Source of the DNA: Pseudoselenomonas ruminantium
GTDB taxonomy: Bacteria; Bacillota; Negativicutes; Selenomonadales; Selenomonadaceae
Assembly: GCF_900113715.1 (NCBI RefSeq)
Contig: NZ_FOQK01000001.1
Span: forward strand, 170,941 to 232,304
Reading direction: 5' to 3'
Length of the DNA stretch: 61,364 nt
This document shows positions 27,801-37,131 of the stretch, piece by piece. A program made the translations under genes and the position numbers. The notes below the pieces were generated by a model. That model was not told the DNA's origin, did no database searches, and saw only the letters and a program-made list of their open reading frames with translations. The stretch's first letter is position 1, and every line of letters begins with the position of its first letter.

Positions 27801-28718
27801 GTGAAAACCTATTTTCTTGTGCCCAAATTGAGGATTCAAAATGCCAATGCGGCTAGCAGTCCATATACGGTGGGGGTTCCGGCTATGACGGCATGGTTGG
27901 GAATGATTCATGCCTTGCAAAGGCTGCTGCAGCGCCATGAACTATTGCAACAGATTCATCTGTCAAGAACGGCGGTTGTATGTCATAGCTGCGAATTGCA
28001 GGTCTTTAAGGAGGAAAACTATTATGGCGCGCTTATCGGTACCGCCAATCCACTCAAAAAAAGCAAAAAAACAGGGGCGTTTGAACGACCGCCGTTTGTA
28101 GAGGAAGCGCGTTGTCATTTGACGGTCAGCCTTTTGATGGAGGTTGAAGGATTGGATGGAAAAGATGTGGAGATTTTTGAGGAAAAAGCCAGACAGGAAT
28201 TGCCCCGTTTGAAGGCTGCAAGCGGGGATATACTTGTGAAGCCAGAAGAGTGCGAGCGTTGGAAATTATACTATGCTGATGAATACGATGAAAACGATGA
28301 ACGCAAGCTGTTGAGACAGCTTATGCCAGGTTATGCGATAGTAGAACGCGGTGATCTATTGAAGCATCGCGATGAGGTAGATGCCCTGGATAACCTGCTT
28401 GATGTGCTGAAAATTCGTTATCATGCGAATACTGATGAGCAGGGAAAAATAAGCTGGCAGAGAGAAAAAGTTGTCCCGGATGGCTGGCTGGTGCCAATTG
28501 CAGTTGGCTTTAGGGATTTGTCGGGGAAAATGACGATAGAGGGACAGCGCTCCTACGACTATGAGCATCATTTTGTTGAACCATTAGTAACGGTAGGTGA
28601 ATTCGTTATGCCGTACAGGTGCAATACTTTGAACGACATCCTATGGGAATACCAATATGATGAACAAGCAGGTTCATATGTTTGTCAGAATAACTTTTTA
28701 CATAAAGGGGAGGACTAA
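27801..28718 (+). CDS. csy2: Csy2 (Cas5f), type I-F Cascade subunit
   Basis: 305 residues from GTG 27801, with GGGGGAC seven bases upstream. The N-terminus TYFLVPKLRIQNANAASSPY and GVPAMTAWLGMIHAL match Csy2. The C-terminal part has FRDLSGKMTIEGQRSYDYEH and FVEPLVTVGEFVMPYR, also typical. Csy2 pairs with Csy1 and holds the crRNA 5' handle. It is 28 bases after csy1 and two bases before csy3. Confidence 0.94.
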   Translation: MKTYFLVPKLRIQNANAASSPYTVGVPAMTAWLGMIHALQRLLQRHELLQQIHLSRTAVVCHSCELQVFKEENYYGALIGTANPLKKSKKTGAFERPPFVEEARCHLTVSLLMEVEGLDGKDVEIFEEKARQELPRLKAASGDILVKPEECERWKLYYADEYDENDERKLLRQLMPGYAIVERGDLLKHRDEVDALDNLLDVLKIRYHANTDEQGKISWQREKVVPDGWLVPIAVGFRDLSGKMTIEGQRSYDYEHHFVEPLVTVGEFVMPYRCNTLNDILWEYQYDEQAGSYVCQNNFLHKGED

Positions 28719-28720
28719 AA

Positions 28721-29728
28721 ATGGCTAAGAAAGACGTTATTCCATCTGTATTATCGTTTGAGAAAAAGCTAGTGGTTTCTGACGGCTATATGTACGGAAC
28801 AGTTTGGACAGAGGGGCATGATAGTGAAACGGAAAAATTGAGATTGGTGGAAAAGTCTGTGCGGGGAACGATATCCAACCGACTGGAAAAGGTTATTCAA
28901 AATGATCCTGCCAAGCTGAATGCAAAAGTGGAGAACGCAAATTTGCAACAGATTGATTCTTGCGCCTTGGGAATGGATAAAGATACATTGAAACTATCCT
29001 TTACAATCAAGGTATTAGGTGGATTAGAGAAGCCCTCTGCATGTAACAATGCAGATTTTGCCGTAAGCTATGCCGATGCGGTCAAGAATTATCTGCAGAA
29101 TACTGGTTGCAAAGAGCTGGCGTATCGTTATGCATATAACATAGCTTGTGGCCGATTTTTATGGCGCAACCGTCTAGGTGCAGAGAAGATAGATGTTGTG
29201 GTTCGAACAGAAGAGTTGGTTCAGACTTTTGACGCTTACGGATTTTCATTGCGTGATTTTGAGGAAAATACGCAGCTTGAAGCATTGACTGCGAAGATTG
29301 CAGATGTTTTGTCGGGCAAGAGGGCGCATCTCTTTATTGAAGTTGATGCTTATGCCAGATTGGGAACAGGGCAGGAAGTCTATCCTAGTGAAGAATTGGT
29401 GTTCGACAAGGGAAATAGCCGGAAGAGTAAGATTTTGTATCAGGTAAATGGTGTAGCAGCGATGCATTCGCAGAAGTTAGGAAATGCCTTGAGGACTATT
29501 GATACTTGGTATCCTGATTTTGCTACGGAGGCAGGTGTAGGTCCCATTGCGATTGAACCTTATGGAGCTGTGACGAATTTGGGCAAGGCCTTTAGAAATC
29601 CGAAAGAGAAGGTGGATTTCTACACTTTATTTGATAAATTTGCTCTGGGTGAGAAGTTGAGCTGTGTGGAAGAAGAGCACTATGTGATGGCTGTATTGGT
29701 TCGTGGCGGTGTGTTCGGCAAGGGGTGA
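28721..29728 (+). CDS. csy3: Csy3 (Cas7f), backbone subunit of the type I-F Cascade
   Basis: 335 residues, usual length. Starts with VIPSVLSFEKKLVVSDGYMY; conserved blocks include ACGRFLWRNRLGAEKIDV and AVTNLGKAFRNPKEKVDFYT. Several copies polymerise along the crRNA spacer. GGGGAGG lies upstream of the ATG. Confidence 0.95.
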   Translation: MAKKDVIPSVLSFEKKLVVSDGYMYGTVWTEGHDSETEKLRLVEKSVRGTISNRLEKVIQNDPAKLNAKVENANLQQIDSCALGMDKDTLKLSFTIKVLGGLEKPSACNNADFAVSYADAVKNYLQNTGCKELAYRYAYNIACGRFLWRNRLGAEKIDVVVRTEELVQTFDAYGFSLRDFEENTQLEALTAKIADVLSGKRAHLFIEVDAYARLGTGQEVYPSEELVFDKGNSRKSKILYQVNGVAAMHSQKLGNALRTIDTWYPDFATEAGVGPIAIEPYGAVTNLGKAFRNPKEKVDFYTLFDKFALGEKLSCVEEEHYVMAVLVRGGVFGKG

Positions 29729-29733
29729 GTTTG

Positions 29734-30312
29734 ATGAAGTATTATCAGGAACTTACTATACTACCGGATGGAGAAGTGTCCGAAAATCAGATATGGAGTA
29801 AAGTATATCATCAGTTACATATTGCATTAGCAGATCGGATGGATAATGGACTGAAAGGGCGAATAGGGGTTTCGTTTCCAGGGTATACAAATGAACGAAA
29901 AATAAAACTTGGCAATAAATTACGCATATTTGCCGAAGATGAGAATGAATTGGCCGAAATGGATGTAAAAAAATGGTTGCATCGTTATCAGGATTATGTT
30001 CATATAACACAAATCCGTTTGGTACCAGACAGGTTGAGAGGGTATGCAATATATCGTCGTTATCATCCAAAGGCTAACGCTTCGCAAAAGGCTAGGAGAT
30101 ATGCCAAAAGGCATGGGATAGATTATGATGAGGCGATAAAGCTTTTTCCAATAGAGATTCCCGATACTAATTTACCTTATATACAAATGAGCAGTGAAAC
30201 TAATAGCCAGAAATATAAACTTTATGTGGAGAAGTTACCATATAATAGTGAAGTAGCTGAAGGCTTTGGGAGTTATGGGTTGGATAATAAGTCTACCGTA
30301 CCAGATTTTTGA
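29734..30312 (+). CDS. cas6f: Cas6f (Csy4) CRISPR repeat endoribonuclease
   Basis: 192 residues from ATG 29734 (GGGGTGAG upstream). The alignable core VYHQLHIAL puts a histidine at residue 29, the same number as the catalytic His29 of Pseudomonas Csy4. IGVSFPGY, the Arg-rich helix region ASQKARRYAKRHG and the C-terminal YGLDNKSTVPDF also match. It cuts the repeat transcript 3' of the hairpin and stays bound. The same activity would release the crRNA-like RNA at 26438-26513. Confidence 0.94.
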   Translation: MKYYQELTILPDGEVSENQIWSKVYHQLHIALADRMDNGLKGRIGVSFPGYTNERKIKLGNKLRIFAEDENELAEMDVKKWLHRYQDYVHITQIRLVPDRLRGYAIYRRYHPKANASQKARRYAKRHGIDYDEAIKLFPIEIPDTNLPYIQMSSETNSQKYKLYVEKLPYNSEVAEGFGSYGLDNKSTVPDF

Positions 30313-30444
30313 CCCAAAATTTTTTGCAAGAGCTTACCCCCTTGATTTCAAGGGCAGAAAGTGCAATGGGATAAAAAAGGGGTATAATAGTAATTAGGGT
30401 AAGGTGCCCTTTATTTAAAAGGGGAGAGGGTGGTAATTGCTACA
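30313..30444 (+). promoter_or_regulatory. CRISPR leader
   Basis: 132 AT- and purine-rich bases between cas6f and the first repeat. TATAAT at 30383-30388 is a good -10 box for array transcription; the best -35 candidate (around 30361) is poor. The end with intact repeats abuts this leader, and the degenerate repeat is at the far end, so new spacers should enter here. Confidence 0.75.
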
Positions 30445-31552
30445 GTGTTCCGCCGTATAGGCGGCTTAGAAAACGAGCGAAAGGAAAACTCGTGAGGGGT
30501 TTTGCGTGTTCCGCCGTATAGGCGGCTTAGAAATGTTGTCCCCACCACAAGACCAATCACAAGACGTGTTCCGCCGTATAGGCGGCTTAGAAATTATGAC
30601 ATTATTGTCGATGGTATTACCAAGAGTGTTCCGCCGTATAGGCGGCTTAGAAAAACTGCCATAGCCACTTCATCATCAAATGCATGTGTTCCGCCGTATA
30701 GGCGGCTTAGAAAAACAAAAGAACCGCCCTGAATGATAGCTAAAAGTGTTCCGCCGTATAGGCGGCTTAGAAAGTATACGCGCGCGATATTGGCGTCACG
30801 GCGTGGTGTTCCGCCGTATAGGCGGCTTAGAAATCAAAGCTAGTTCCGTAAAAGATAGCAGGCACGTGTTCCGCCGTATAGGCGGCTTAGAAAACCTTTG
30901 TAATCATTCCAGCAACCGCACTGTAGTGTTCCGCCGTATAGGCGGCTTAGAAACCTAGAATGGAATCATCTCACTGTCAATCTCAGTGTTCCGCCGTATA
31001 GGCGGCTTAGAAATCTAAGTCGTACTGACCAGCGGTGCAAAAGAAGTGTTCCGCCGTATAGGCGGCTTAGAAATCGAGGGGAGCGTCCGAAGCGGCAAGA
31101 CTGTGGGTGTTCCGCCGTATAGGCGGCTTAGAAATAAAAAATACGCTCTGGCTTACCTAAATTGCCGTGTTCCGCCGTATAGGCGGCTTAGAAACCCACC
31201 AGATAGCAGTTGCCCTTGCTGCCTGAGTGTTCCGCCGTATAGGCGGCTTAGAAAAGACTCGGAGAGCCCCGAAGAAACTTGGCCTGTGTGTTCCGCCGTA
31301 TAGGCGGCTTAGAAATGTCGAAAAACTAGCTGATTTGCTAGGGTATGGTGTTCCGCCGTATAGGCGGCTTAGAAAGCCACTTGGCAAACTTGGCGCACTC
31401 GGACTAGGTGTTTCGCCGTATAGGCGGCTTAGAAAAGCGGAAACGTGACATGCGTGATCGCGAAGAAGTGTTCCGCCGTATAGGCGGCTTAGAAATTTAG
31501 TGTGGAAACCATAGTACCGCTTGCCGCGTGTTCCGCCGTATAGGCGGCTTAG
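30445..31552 (+). CRISPR. Type I-F CRISPR array, 19 repeats and 18 spacers
   Basis: 28-bp repeats start at 30445, 30506 and then about every 60 bases to 31528. Each has a 5-bp stem CCGCC/GGCGG around loop GTATA and ends in the handle CTTAGAAA, the I-F layout. Spacers are 32 nt except three of 33 nt (those ending at 30505, 31106 and 31287). Repeat 17 (31408) has C6 changed to T, giving a wobble at the stem base. The last repeat (31528) is intact to CTTAG and then diverges, marking the old end. All spacers look different, and none visibly matches this window. Confidence 0.98.
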
Positions 31553-31699
31553 TGCCATCTATAAATACATAGCTGGATGTGTTAATATTATATTAAGTGT
31601 TAGTTCGATTTTTTCGGTTTTTGAAACGTCAAACTGAAGTGTTACCTCTGGTGAAATTTGAACCATAGCGTTAGTTTTAGAAATTGATGGTGATGGCAT
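31553..31699 (+). other. Trailer region after the CRISPR array
   Basis: 147 AT-rich bases with no gene. No terminator with a clear stem and T run is visible. Confidence 0.5.
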
Positions 31700-32167
31700 A
31701 TGTACGAATTGGATTGGCAACATTTTTCAGCTACGGATTTTGCTGATCTGCAGACGCGGCTGCGGGAGGCTTGGCAGGAGATTTTGCCGGGCGGGGAGTA
31801 TTATGGGCAGATCCGCATCTGTGATGTTTGCTATGATATTCAGGCGGAATGGCTGGCTCGCGGCCAGGGGGAAGACATCTTTGTGACGATGAGCCCGTTT
31901 TTTCCGCATGATTTGGCATCTGCTGAGGAACCGTATCAGGAAATGGTCGAGGGGATGCCTTTTGATACGGCGGATGATGCAAGTATTGTCTATGCGAGAG
32001 AAGATTTCCTGGCGCTCAGCTATCTGCGTTTCTGTGACGATGCCACACAGAAAATCCAGCAGATGCTCCAAAAGGCTGTATTTGCCAAGGCCTTGGCACA
32101 GAATACGGATTTTTGGGAGCGGCATGATGAAAAGCTGCGGCAGAAAAGAGGTCGGTTGAATGAGTGA
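31700..32167 (+). CDS. Hypothetical acidic cytosolic protein
   Basis: 155 residues, acidic, rich in aromatic and Cys-containing stretches (IRICDVCYDIQAEW), with no signal peptide or membrane segment. Its last codons (WERHDEKLRQKRGRLNE) include the 25-bp direct repeat shared with 19596-19620. It overlaps the next gene by eight bases. It marks the return to chromosomal GC content after the CRISPR array. Family not recognised. Confidence 0.7.
   Translation: MYELDWQHFSATDFADLQTRLREAWQEILPGGEYYGQIRICDVCYDIQAEWLARGQGEDIFVTMSPFFPHDLASAEEPYQEMVEGMPFDTADDASIVYAREDFLALSYLRFCDDATQKIQQMLQKAVFAKALAQNTDFWERHDEKLRQKRGRLNE
32113..32137 (+). repeat. Right copy of the 25-bp direct repeat flanking the defence island
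   Basis: Identical to 19596-19620. The interval between the copies is about 12.5 kb and holds the XRE-ImmA-PIN module, all cas genes and the array. No integrase or transposase is present. Confidence 0.75.
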
Positions 32168-32372
32168 TATCGGGAAGATGCTTATCGGCATGGGCATATT
32201 GCTGATCGTGGTCGGAGGGATCCTGCATTTTGGCGGTAAATTCCTGCCCCTGGGAAAGCTGCCTGGTGATATCAGCATCACGGGCGAACATGGTTCCTTC
32301 TATTTTCCAGTGGTGACCTGCATTATCATCAGCATTGTGCTGAGTGTGATAGCGAATTTGTTTCATCGATAA
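32160..32372 (+). CDS. DUF2905 small membrane protein
   Basis: 70 residues with two hydrophobic segments. The DUF2905 pattern is IGKMLIGMGILLIVVGGILH, then KLPGDISI, then a second helix. It overlaps the upstream hypothetical gene by eight bases, suggesting coupling. Function unknown. Confidence 0.85.
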   Translation: MSDIGKMLIGMGILLIVVGGILHFGGKFLPLGKLPGDISITGEHGSFYFPVVTCIIISIVLSVIANLFHR

Positions 32373-32379
32373 AAAAGAG

Positions 32380-32423
32380 ATTTCGTTAGTGGGCTTGTAA
32401 AAGCTGCTAGCGAAATTTTTTTT
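32380..32423 (+). terminator. Intrinsic terminator after the DUF2905 gene
   Basis: ATTTCGTTAG pairs with CTAGCGAAAT (with a G-U pair) and is followed by a run of T. Confidence 0.75.
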
Positions 32424-32474
32424 ATCGATGAAGTTGGAGAAGTAAGAGGGGGTGCAAGGGGGCTCGGTTTTGAT

Positions 32475-32711
32475 TTGGATGCGTTGCTAGCATTAATCAA
32501 TTGCAGGCTGGGGGATAATGGCTTGCCGGCAATAAAGCAGTTCGCAGAAATAAGCAAGGCAGAAGCGAGGGTATTGTTTGTAGTGTTGGGAACGATGTTA
32601 GAGTATGTTGGGTATAGGGAAGAAGCAAATCGGTATTATCATATGCTCGCTGCTGTGACATGCCCAATCTGTAAGCAGCGGTTTGTCCTGGCAGATCGCT
32701 GGGGGGGTTGA
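32475..32711 (+). CDS. Hypothetical small protein with a CPxC knuckle
   Basis: 78 residues from a TTG start. Helical, ending in the single zinc-knuckle-like CPICKQRF. No clear ribosome site and no recognised family. The codon pattern looks plausible but the evidence is weak. Confidence 0.4.
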   Translation: MDALLALINCRLGDNGLPAIKQFAEISKAEARVLFVVLGTMLEYVGYREEANRYYHMLAAVTCPICKQRFVLADRWGG

Positions 32712-32835
32712 CAGGTCTGTGCTCGGAAACAAGGATTTGGGGCGTGCAGGAAGATAAAATCAGGGGTAAATGCAGGAGAAATCAAGACAAATCGAGAATT
32801 AATCAGAAAGCATTCGCCGGAGGAGGGGGATTTTG

Positions 32836-33627
32836 ATGAATATCTTGGTTTGTATCAAACAAGTTCCGGGGTCGAACAAGGTGGAGGTAGATCCGGTGAC
32901 AGGCGTGTTGAAACGCAACAGTGCCGATGCCAAGCTGAATCCTTATGACCTGTATGCGCTGGAAACGGGGCTGCGGCTGCGAGAGCAGTATGGCGGCTCA
33001 GTCAGTGTACTCACCATGGGACCGCCGCAAGCGAAGGCGATACTCTACGAAGCCTTTGCGATGGGCGCTGACCGTGGCTGCCTTATCACAGACCGCAAGT
33101 TCGGCGGTGCAGATGTGCTGGCCACCAGCTATACCCTGTCCCAGGGCATCAAGCGGTTTGGCGATTTCGATCTGATTCTCTGCGGCTTGCAGACTACGGA
33201 TGGAGATACTGCGCAGGTGGGCCCTGAGCTATCGGAGCAGCTGGACATCCCCTGTGTCTGCAATGTGCGGCAGATAAAGGAAGTCCAAGATAAAACTATC
33301 TGTGTGGAGATGGAAATGTCTGAGGATATGGAAGCCTTGCAGGTTGCTTTTCCCTGTCTGCTGACGGTACAAAAAGATATTTACGAGCCTCGCCTGCCTT
33401 CGTATAAAAAAGCAAAGGAAACCTGCGAGCGGACGATTGAGATGTATACGCTGACGGATATGGCGGATACGGATGAACACCACTATGGATTGGATGGCTC
33501 GCCGACACAAGTGCAGCGGATCTTCCCGCCTGAGGTGCATAAGGCACAGGAAATCTGGCAGGGAACCGGCCAGGAGCTGGCAGATCGCCTGCATCAGCTT
33601 TTGAAGCAGCAGAAGTTCATCGTCTAG
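32836..33627 (+). CDS. lctB: Electron-transfer flavoprotein beta subunit of a lactate dehydrogenase complex
   Basis: 263 residues. EtfB markers: ILVCIKQVPGSNKVEVDP, LNPYDLYALE and LCGLQTTDGDTAQVGPELSE. ATG 32836 is preceded by GGAGGAGGGG. It is the first gene of a three-gene unit with EtfA and an FAD-linked oxidase, the gene set of Etf-linked, electron-confurcating lactate dehydrogenases (LctBCD in Acetobacterium). It passes electrons between NAD(H), ferredoxin and lactate, by inference from that family. Confidence 0.88.
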   Translation: MNILVCIKQVPGSNKVEVDPVTGVLKRNSADAKLNPYDLYALETGLRLREQYGGSVSVLTMGPPQAKAILYEAFAMGADRGCLITDRKFGGADVLATSYTLSQGIKRFGDFDLILCGLQTTDGDTAQVGPELSEQLDIPCVCNVRQIKEVQDKTICVEMEMSEDMEALQVAFPCLLTVQKDIYEPRLPSYKKAKETCERTIEMYTLTDMADTDEHHYGLDGSPTQVQRIFPPEVHKAQEIWQGTGQELADRLHQLLKQQKFIV

Positions 33628-33637
33628 GAGGCGCGCT

Positions 33638-34831
33638 ATGGGAAAATTAGTCATCCATCCCGATAAGATCCAGGATATCAAGGCCTTAGTGGCTATCTGT
33701 CCCTTCGGTGCCATGCAGGAGCAAGGTGGCAGTGTGGAGATCACAGCTGCCTGCCGTTTGTGCAAGCTTTGTGTGAAAAAGGGCGGCGGTGCTGTTGAAT
33801 TCGTGGAGGAAGAACAGCAGGCAAGCATCGATAAGAGCAAGTGGCAGGGCATCGCAGTGTATATCGATCATGTAGATGGTCGGGTGCATCCGGTGTCCTA
33901 TGAGCTTTTGGGCAAGGCACGGGAGCTGGCCGATAAGATCCAGCAGGAAGTGCTGGCCTTGTTCATGGGGGAGAATATCGGTGCAGCGGCCGAGGAACTG
34001 CGCCATTATGGTGCGGACCGGATATTTGTCTGTGACAAGCCTGCTCTGGCGAAATTCAATATGGAACCCTATGCCAATGTTTTTGCGCAGTTCATACGGC
34101 AGGTGAAGCCTGCCGCTATCCTGGTCGGAGCGACACCGGTGGGACGGCAGCTGGCTCCGCGGGTGGCCGCACGCTTCCATACGGGACTGACTGCTGACTG
34201 CACCGTACTGGATATCCGCGAGAACACCGACCTGGTGCAGATCCGTCCAGCCTTTGGCGGCAATATCATGGCGGAGATCCTCACGCCCAACAACCGCCCG
34301 CAGATGGCTACTGTCCGCTACAAGATCATGGATGCGCCGCAGCGCAGTGAGGCGGCCCGCGGGCGCATCGAAACCTTGGCGGTGGACGATGCTGCGCTGG
34401 TATCCCGAATTGCCGTGCTGGGCATTACGAAAAAGCCCAAGGAAAAGAGCATCGAGCAGGCCGATGTGCTTGTGGTGGCAGGCCGTGGCATCAAAAAGAA
34501 AGAGGACTTGTCCTTGGTTTATGATCTGGCAGAGGCATTGGGGGGCGACTTTGCCTGCACGCGGCCGTTGATCGAGAATGGCTGGATGGACCCTCGGCGG
34601 CAGATTGGCCTGTCCGGGCGCACAGTGCGGCCGAAGCTCATCATCACCTGCGGGGTTTCTGGAGCAATCCAGTTTGTGGCGGGGATGGACCACGCCGAGG
34701 AGATCGTTGCCATCAATAGCGATCCCAAAGCGCCGATTTTCAGGGTGGCAAATTATGCAGTGGTGGGAGATCTATATGAGATCGTGCCACGGCTCATTGC
34801 CGATATCCAGCAGGGGAGGGAGCGCGCATGA
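33638..34831 (+). CDS. lctC: Electron-transfer flavoprotein alpha subunit with N-terminal ferredoxin-like domain
   Basis: 397 residues. The first ~65 carry a cysteine set for one iron-sulfur cluster (AICPFGAM and CRLCKLCV), followed by a standard EtfA. The FAD-binding C-terminal part has [19 protein letters not shown] and [13 protein letters not shown]. The added ferredoxin-like domain is typical of bifurcating/confurcating Etf. It is ten bases after lctB and overlaps lctD by four. Confidence 0.9.
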   Translation: MGKLVIHPDKIQDIKALVAICPFGAMQEQGGSVEITAACRLCKLCVKKGGGAVEFVEEEQQASIDKSKWQGIAVYIDHVDGRVHPVSYELLGKARELADKIQQEVLALFMGENIGAAAEELRHYGADRIFVCDKPALAKFNMEPYANVFAQFIRQVKPAAILVGATPVGRQLAPRVAARFHTGLTADCTVLDIRENTDLVQIRPAFGGNIMAEILTPNNRPQMATVRYKIMDAPQRSEAARGRIETLAVDDAALVSRIAVLGITKKPKEKSIEQADVLVVAGRGIKKKEDLSLVYDLAEALGGDFACTRPLIENGWMDPRRQIGLSGRTVRPKLIITCGVSGAIQFVAGMDHAEEIVAINSDPKAPIFRVANYAVVGDLYEIVPRLIADIQQGRERA

Positions 34832-36231
34832 CGGAGTATAAACAGGTGACCGAAGAAGACCTGGCAGTGCTGGCTGGTTTTGTGGACCGGGAGCGGCTGC
34901 TCTTCGGGGACGAAATCAATGAGGAGTACAGCCATGATGAGCTGGCCAGCGAGCGTGTCTATCCCTCGCTGGTGGCACGGGTGACCTCGACGGAGGAAGT
35001 ATCAAAGCTCATGGCCTATGCCAATGAACATCATATCGCGGTCACGCCGCGCGGAGCAGGTACGGGGCTCGTGGGAGCCGCTGTGGCGGTGGAACGTGGT
35101 CTCATGATTGACACCACCCTGATGAATCATGTGCTGGAGCTCGATGAGGAGAACCTGACCTTGACGGTGGAGCCGGGCATGCTGCTGATGGAACTGCGCA
35201 GTTACGTTGAGGAGCGGGGCTTCTACTATCCTCCTGATCCGGGAGAGAAATCTGCGACCATCGGTGGCAATATCAGCACCAATGCTGGCGGCATGACGGC
35301 GGTGAAGTACGGGGTGACCCGCGACTATGTGCGCGGTTTGGAGGTAGTGTTGGCCGATGGCACGGTTCTCCAGCTGGGGGGCAAGGTGGTGAAAAACAGT
35401 TCGGGCTACGATCTGAAGGACATGATCGTTGGCTCGGAGGGCACCTTGGCCTTCGTGACCAAGGCCATATTGAAGCTCCTGCCCTTGCCCAAAAAGAATG
35501 TGAGCCTGCTCGTGCCTTTCCCTACGCTGGAGCAGGCCATCGGCACGGTGCCATTGATCATCAAGTCCAAGGCGGTGCCTACTGCCATCGAATTCATGGA
35601 GCGGGAGGTGATCCTGGATGCGGAGGAATTCCTCGGGCGGAAATTCCCCGACAATCAGGCCGATGCCTACCTGCTGCTGAAATTCGATGGCAATACGATG
35701 GAGGAGATTGCTTCGTATTACGATGATACGGCGCAGATCTGCCTGGATCAGGGAGCCATCGACATCCTCATCGCCGATACAGAGGAACGCAGTGCGCCGG
35801 TCTGGAAAACGCGCGGTGCCTTCCTGGAAGCCATCAAGGCATCGACCAGCATGATGGATGAAGTGGATGTGGTAGTGCCCCGCAGCCGGGTCAACGACTT
35901 TGTGGAATTTGTCCATCAGCTGCGTCAAGACATCGGCATCCGCATCAAGTCCTTCGGCCATGCGGGAGATGGCAATCTTCATGTCTATATCCTGCGGGAT
36001 GATCTGTCCGATGAAAAGTGGCGGGAGCTCATGCGGCTGGCGATGAAGCGCATGTATGCCAAGGCGCGGGAGCTGCAGGGACAGGTATCGGGAGAGCATG
36101 GCATCGGCCTGGTAAAGCGCCCCTATCTGAAGGAATCCCTGCCGGAAGCGAGCCTGGTGCTGATGCGGGGCATCAAGCAGGTCTTTGATCCGAATAATAT
36201 TCTCAATCCACATAAGGTATGCCAGATGTGA
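34828..36231 (+). CDS. lctD: FAD-linked lactate dehydrogenase subunit (GlcD/LctD family)
   Basis: 467 residues of the FAD-binding_4 / glycolate oxidase family. FAD site [31 protein letters not shown], and the C-terminal metal/substrate residues [12 protein letters not shown] and SGEHGIG. It oxidises D-lactate (or another 2-hydroxy acid) and hands electrons to the Etf subunits encoded just upstream. The ATG overlaps the lctC stop (ATGA). No lactate permease is adjacent. Confidence 0.88.
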   Translation: MTEYKQVTEEDLAVLAGFVDRERLLFGDEINEEYSHDELASERVYPSLVARVTSTEEVSKLMAYANEHHIAVTPRGAGTGLVGAAVAVERGLMIDTTLMNHVLELDEENLTLTVEPGMLLMELRSYVEERGFYYPPDPGEKSATIGGNISTNAGGMTAVKYGVTRDYVRGLEVVLADGTVLQLGGKVVKNSSGYDLKDMIVGSEGTLAFVTKAILKLLPLPKKNVSLLVPFPTLEQAIGTVPLIIKSKAVPTAIEFMEREVILDAEEFLGRKFPDNQADAYLLLKFDGNTMEEIASYYDDTAQICLDQGAIDILIADTEERSAPVWKTRGAFLEAIKASTSMMDEVDVVVPRSRVNDFVEFVHQLRQDIGIRIKSFGHAGDGNLHVYILRDDLSDEKWRELMRLAMKRMYAKARELQGQVSGEHGIGLVKRPYLKESLPEASLVLMRGIKQVFDPNNILNPHKVCQM

Positions 36232-36321
36232 GATATGGTATACTATATCTGTCGATGTTTTGTATGGTCTGGCTGCAGCGGGGGCTGCAGGCTGGAAACC
36301 GTGGAATTGGAGGTATTACGG

Positions 36322-36714
36322 ATGAAAGAATTGATTTGCAAACCCATAGGCTATATACAGTCTCCTTATAAGACCCGCGAAACGACGCCGAAAAGCGGGG
36401 ATGAGTACCCGGAGCAGGAAGCTGTGATGGAGATTTCCGAGGAATATGCAGCAGCCATGGCTGACATGGAGGCTGGGAAATCCTATGAGGTGCTGTTCTG
36501 GTTCGACAAGGTCAGCGATGTGAAGCTGACGGTTCCTTACCGGGGCGTCGGCCCGATGATGGGAATCTTCTCCACCCATGCGCCATATCGTCCAAATCCA
36601 ATCGGGGCGTCGGTCGTGAAGGTGACGAAAATCGAAGGCAGCCGTGTATATTTCACAGGCGTGGATATGATGGATGGAACGCCGGTGCTGGATATAAAGC
36701 CTGCGGATAACTGA
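36322..36714 (+). CDS. trmO: TrmO-like tRNA (adenine(37)-N6)-methyltransferase (TsaA family)
   Basis: 130 residues from ATG 36322, with GGAGG eight bases upstream. Family markers: IGYIQSPYKTRETTPKSG, STHAPYRPNPIGASVV and GVDMMDGTPVLDIKP. TrmO methylates t6A37 of threonine tRNAs. The C-terminus stops at KPADN, shorter than usual members, which continue with a Tyr/Pro-rich tail, so the extreme end may have been trimmed. Confidence 0.82.
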   Translation: MKELICKPIGYIQSPYKTRETTPKSGDEYPEQEAVMEISEEYAAAMADMEAGKSYEVLFWFDKVSDVKLTVPYRGVGPMMGIFSTHAPYRPNPIGASVVKVTKIEGSRVYFTGVDMMDGTPVLDIKPADN

Positions 36715-36842
36715 GGGAAGCGGGCGTGATATCAAAGGGGCATGGTGCAAAAAACTTAGGACATAAGCAGGATTTTTGGCTAGTCGTAGGGAAATCAGTA
36801 GCTAGGAAGAGTGTATATTTCTGTGAGGAGGAAACGCACATC

Positions 36843-37049
36843 ATGAAAGATTTGCATCGAGCCGTAGATGCTATGCATCATCCCTATCAGTATTCAGATC
36901 TGGAGTTGGAGCGCGCCCTTGAAGCAATCCAGGAAAGTCCTCTGAAACAATTCTATAAGGAATATTACAAGAATCTCTACAAACGCATCCTGGAGTGCAA
37001 AAAGAAAAATCAGAGTGCAGTCGGAGAGCTGGGCTATTTTGGTGGCTGA
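36843..37049 (+). CDS. Hypothetical small charged protein
   Basis: 68 residues from ATG 36843 with a strong GAGGAGG upstream. Helical, rich in Tyr, Lys and Glu (LKQFYKEYYKNLYKRI). No family recognised. A strong terminator follows, supporting a real monocistronic gene. Confidence 0.6.
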   Translation: MKDLHRAVDAMHHPYQYSDLELERALEAIQESPLKQFYKEYYKNLYKRILECKKKNQSAVGELGYFGG

Positions 37050-37062
37050 AGAATGACAGAAT

Positions 37063-37110
37063 AAAAGACAAGCGTGATTAGCAGTAAGGTAAGCGCGCTT
37101 GTCTTTTTTT
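37063..37110 (+). terminator. Intrinsic terminator
   Basis: The stem AAAAGACAAGCG / CGCTTGTCTTTT ends in a T run. Confidence 0.88.
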
Positions 37111-37131
37111 GCAGATGAAAGGATGGATAGC

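Noticed and set aside
30502-31558. Several open frames across the CRISPR array encoding repeated VPPYRRLR- or VFRRIGGLE-type peptides on both strands
   Set aside because: They are translations of the CRISPR repeat and spacers; no ribosome sites, and lengths follow the 60-bp period.
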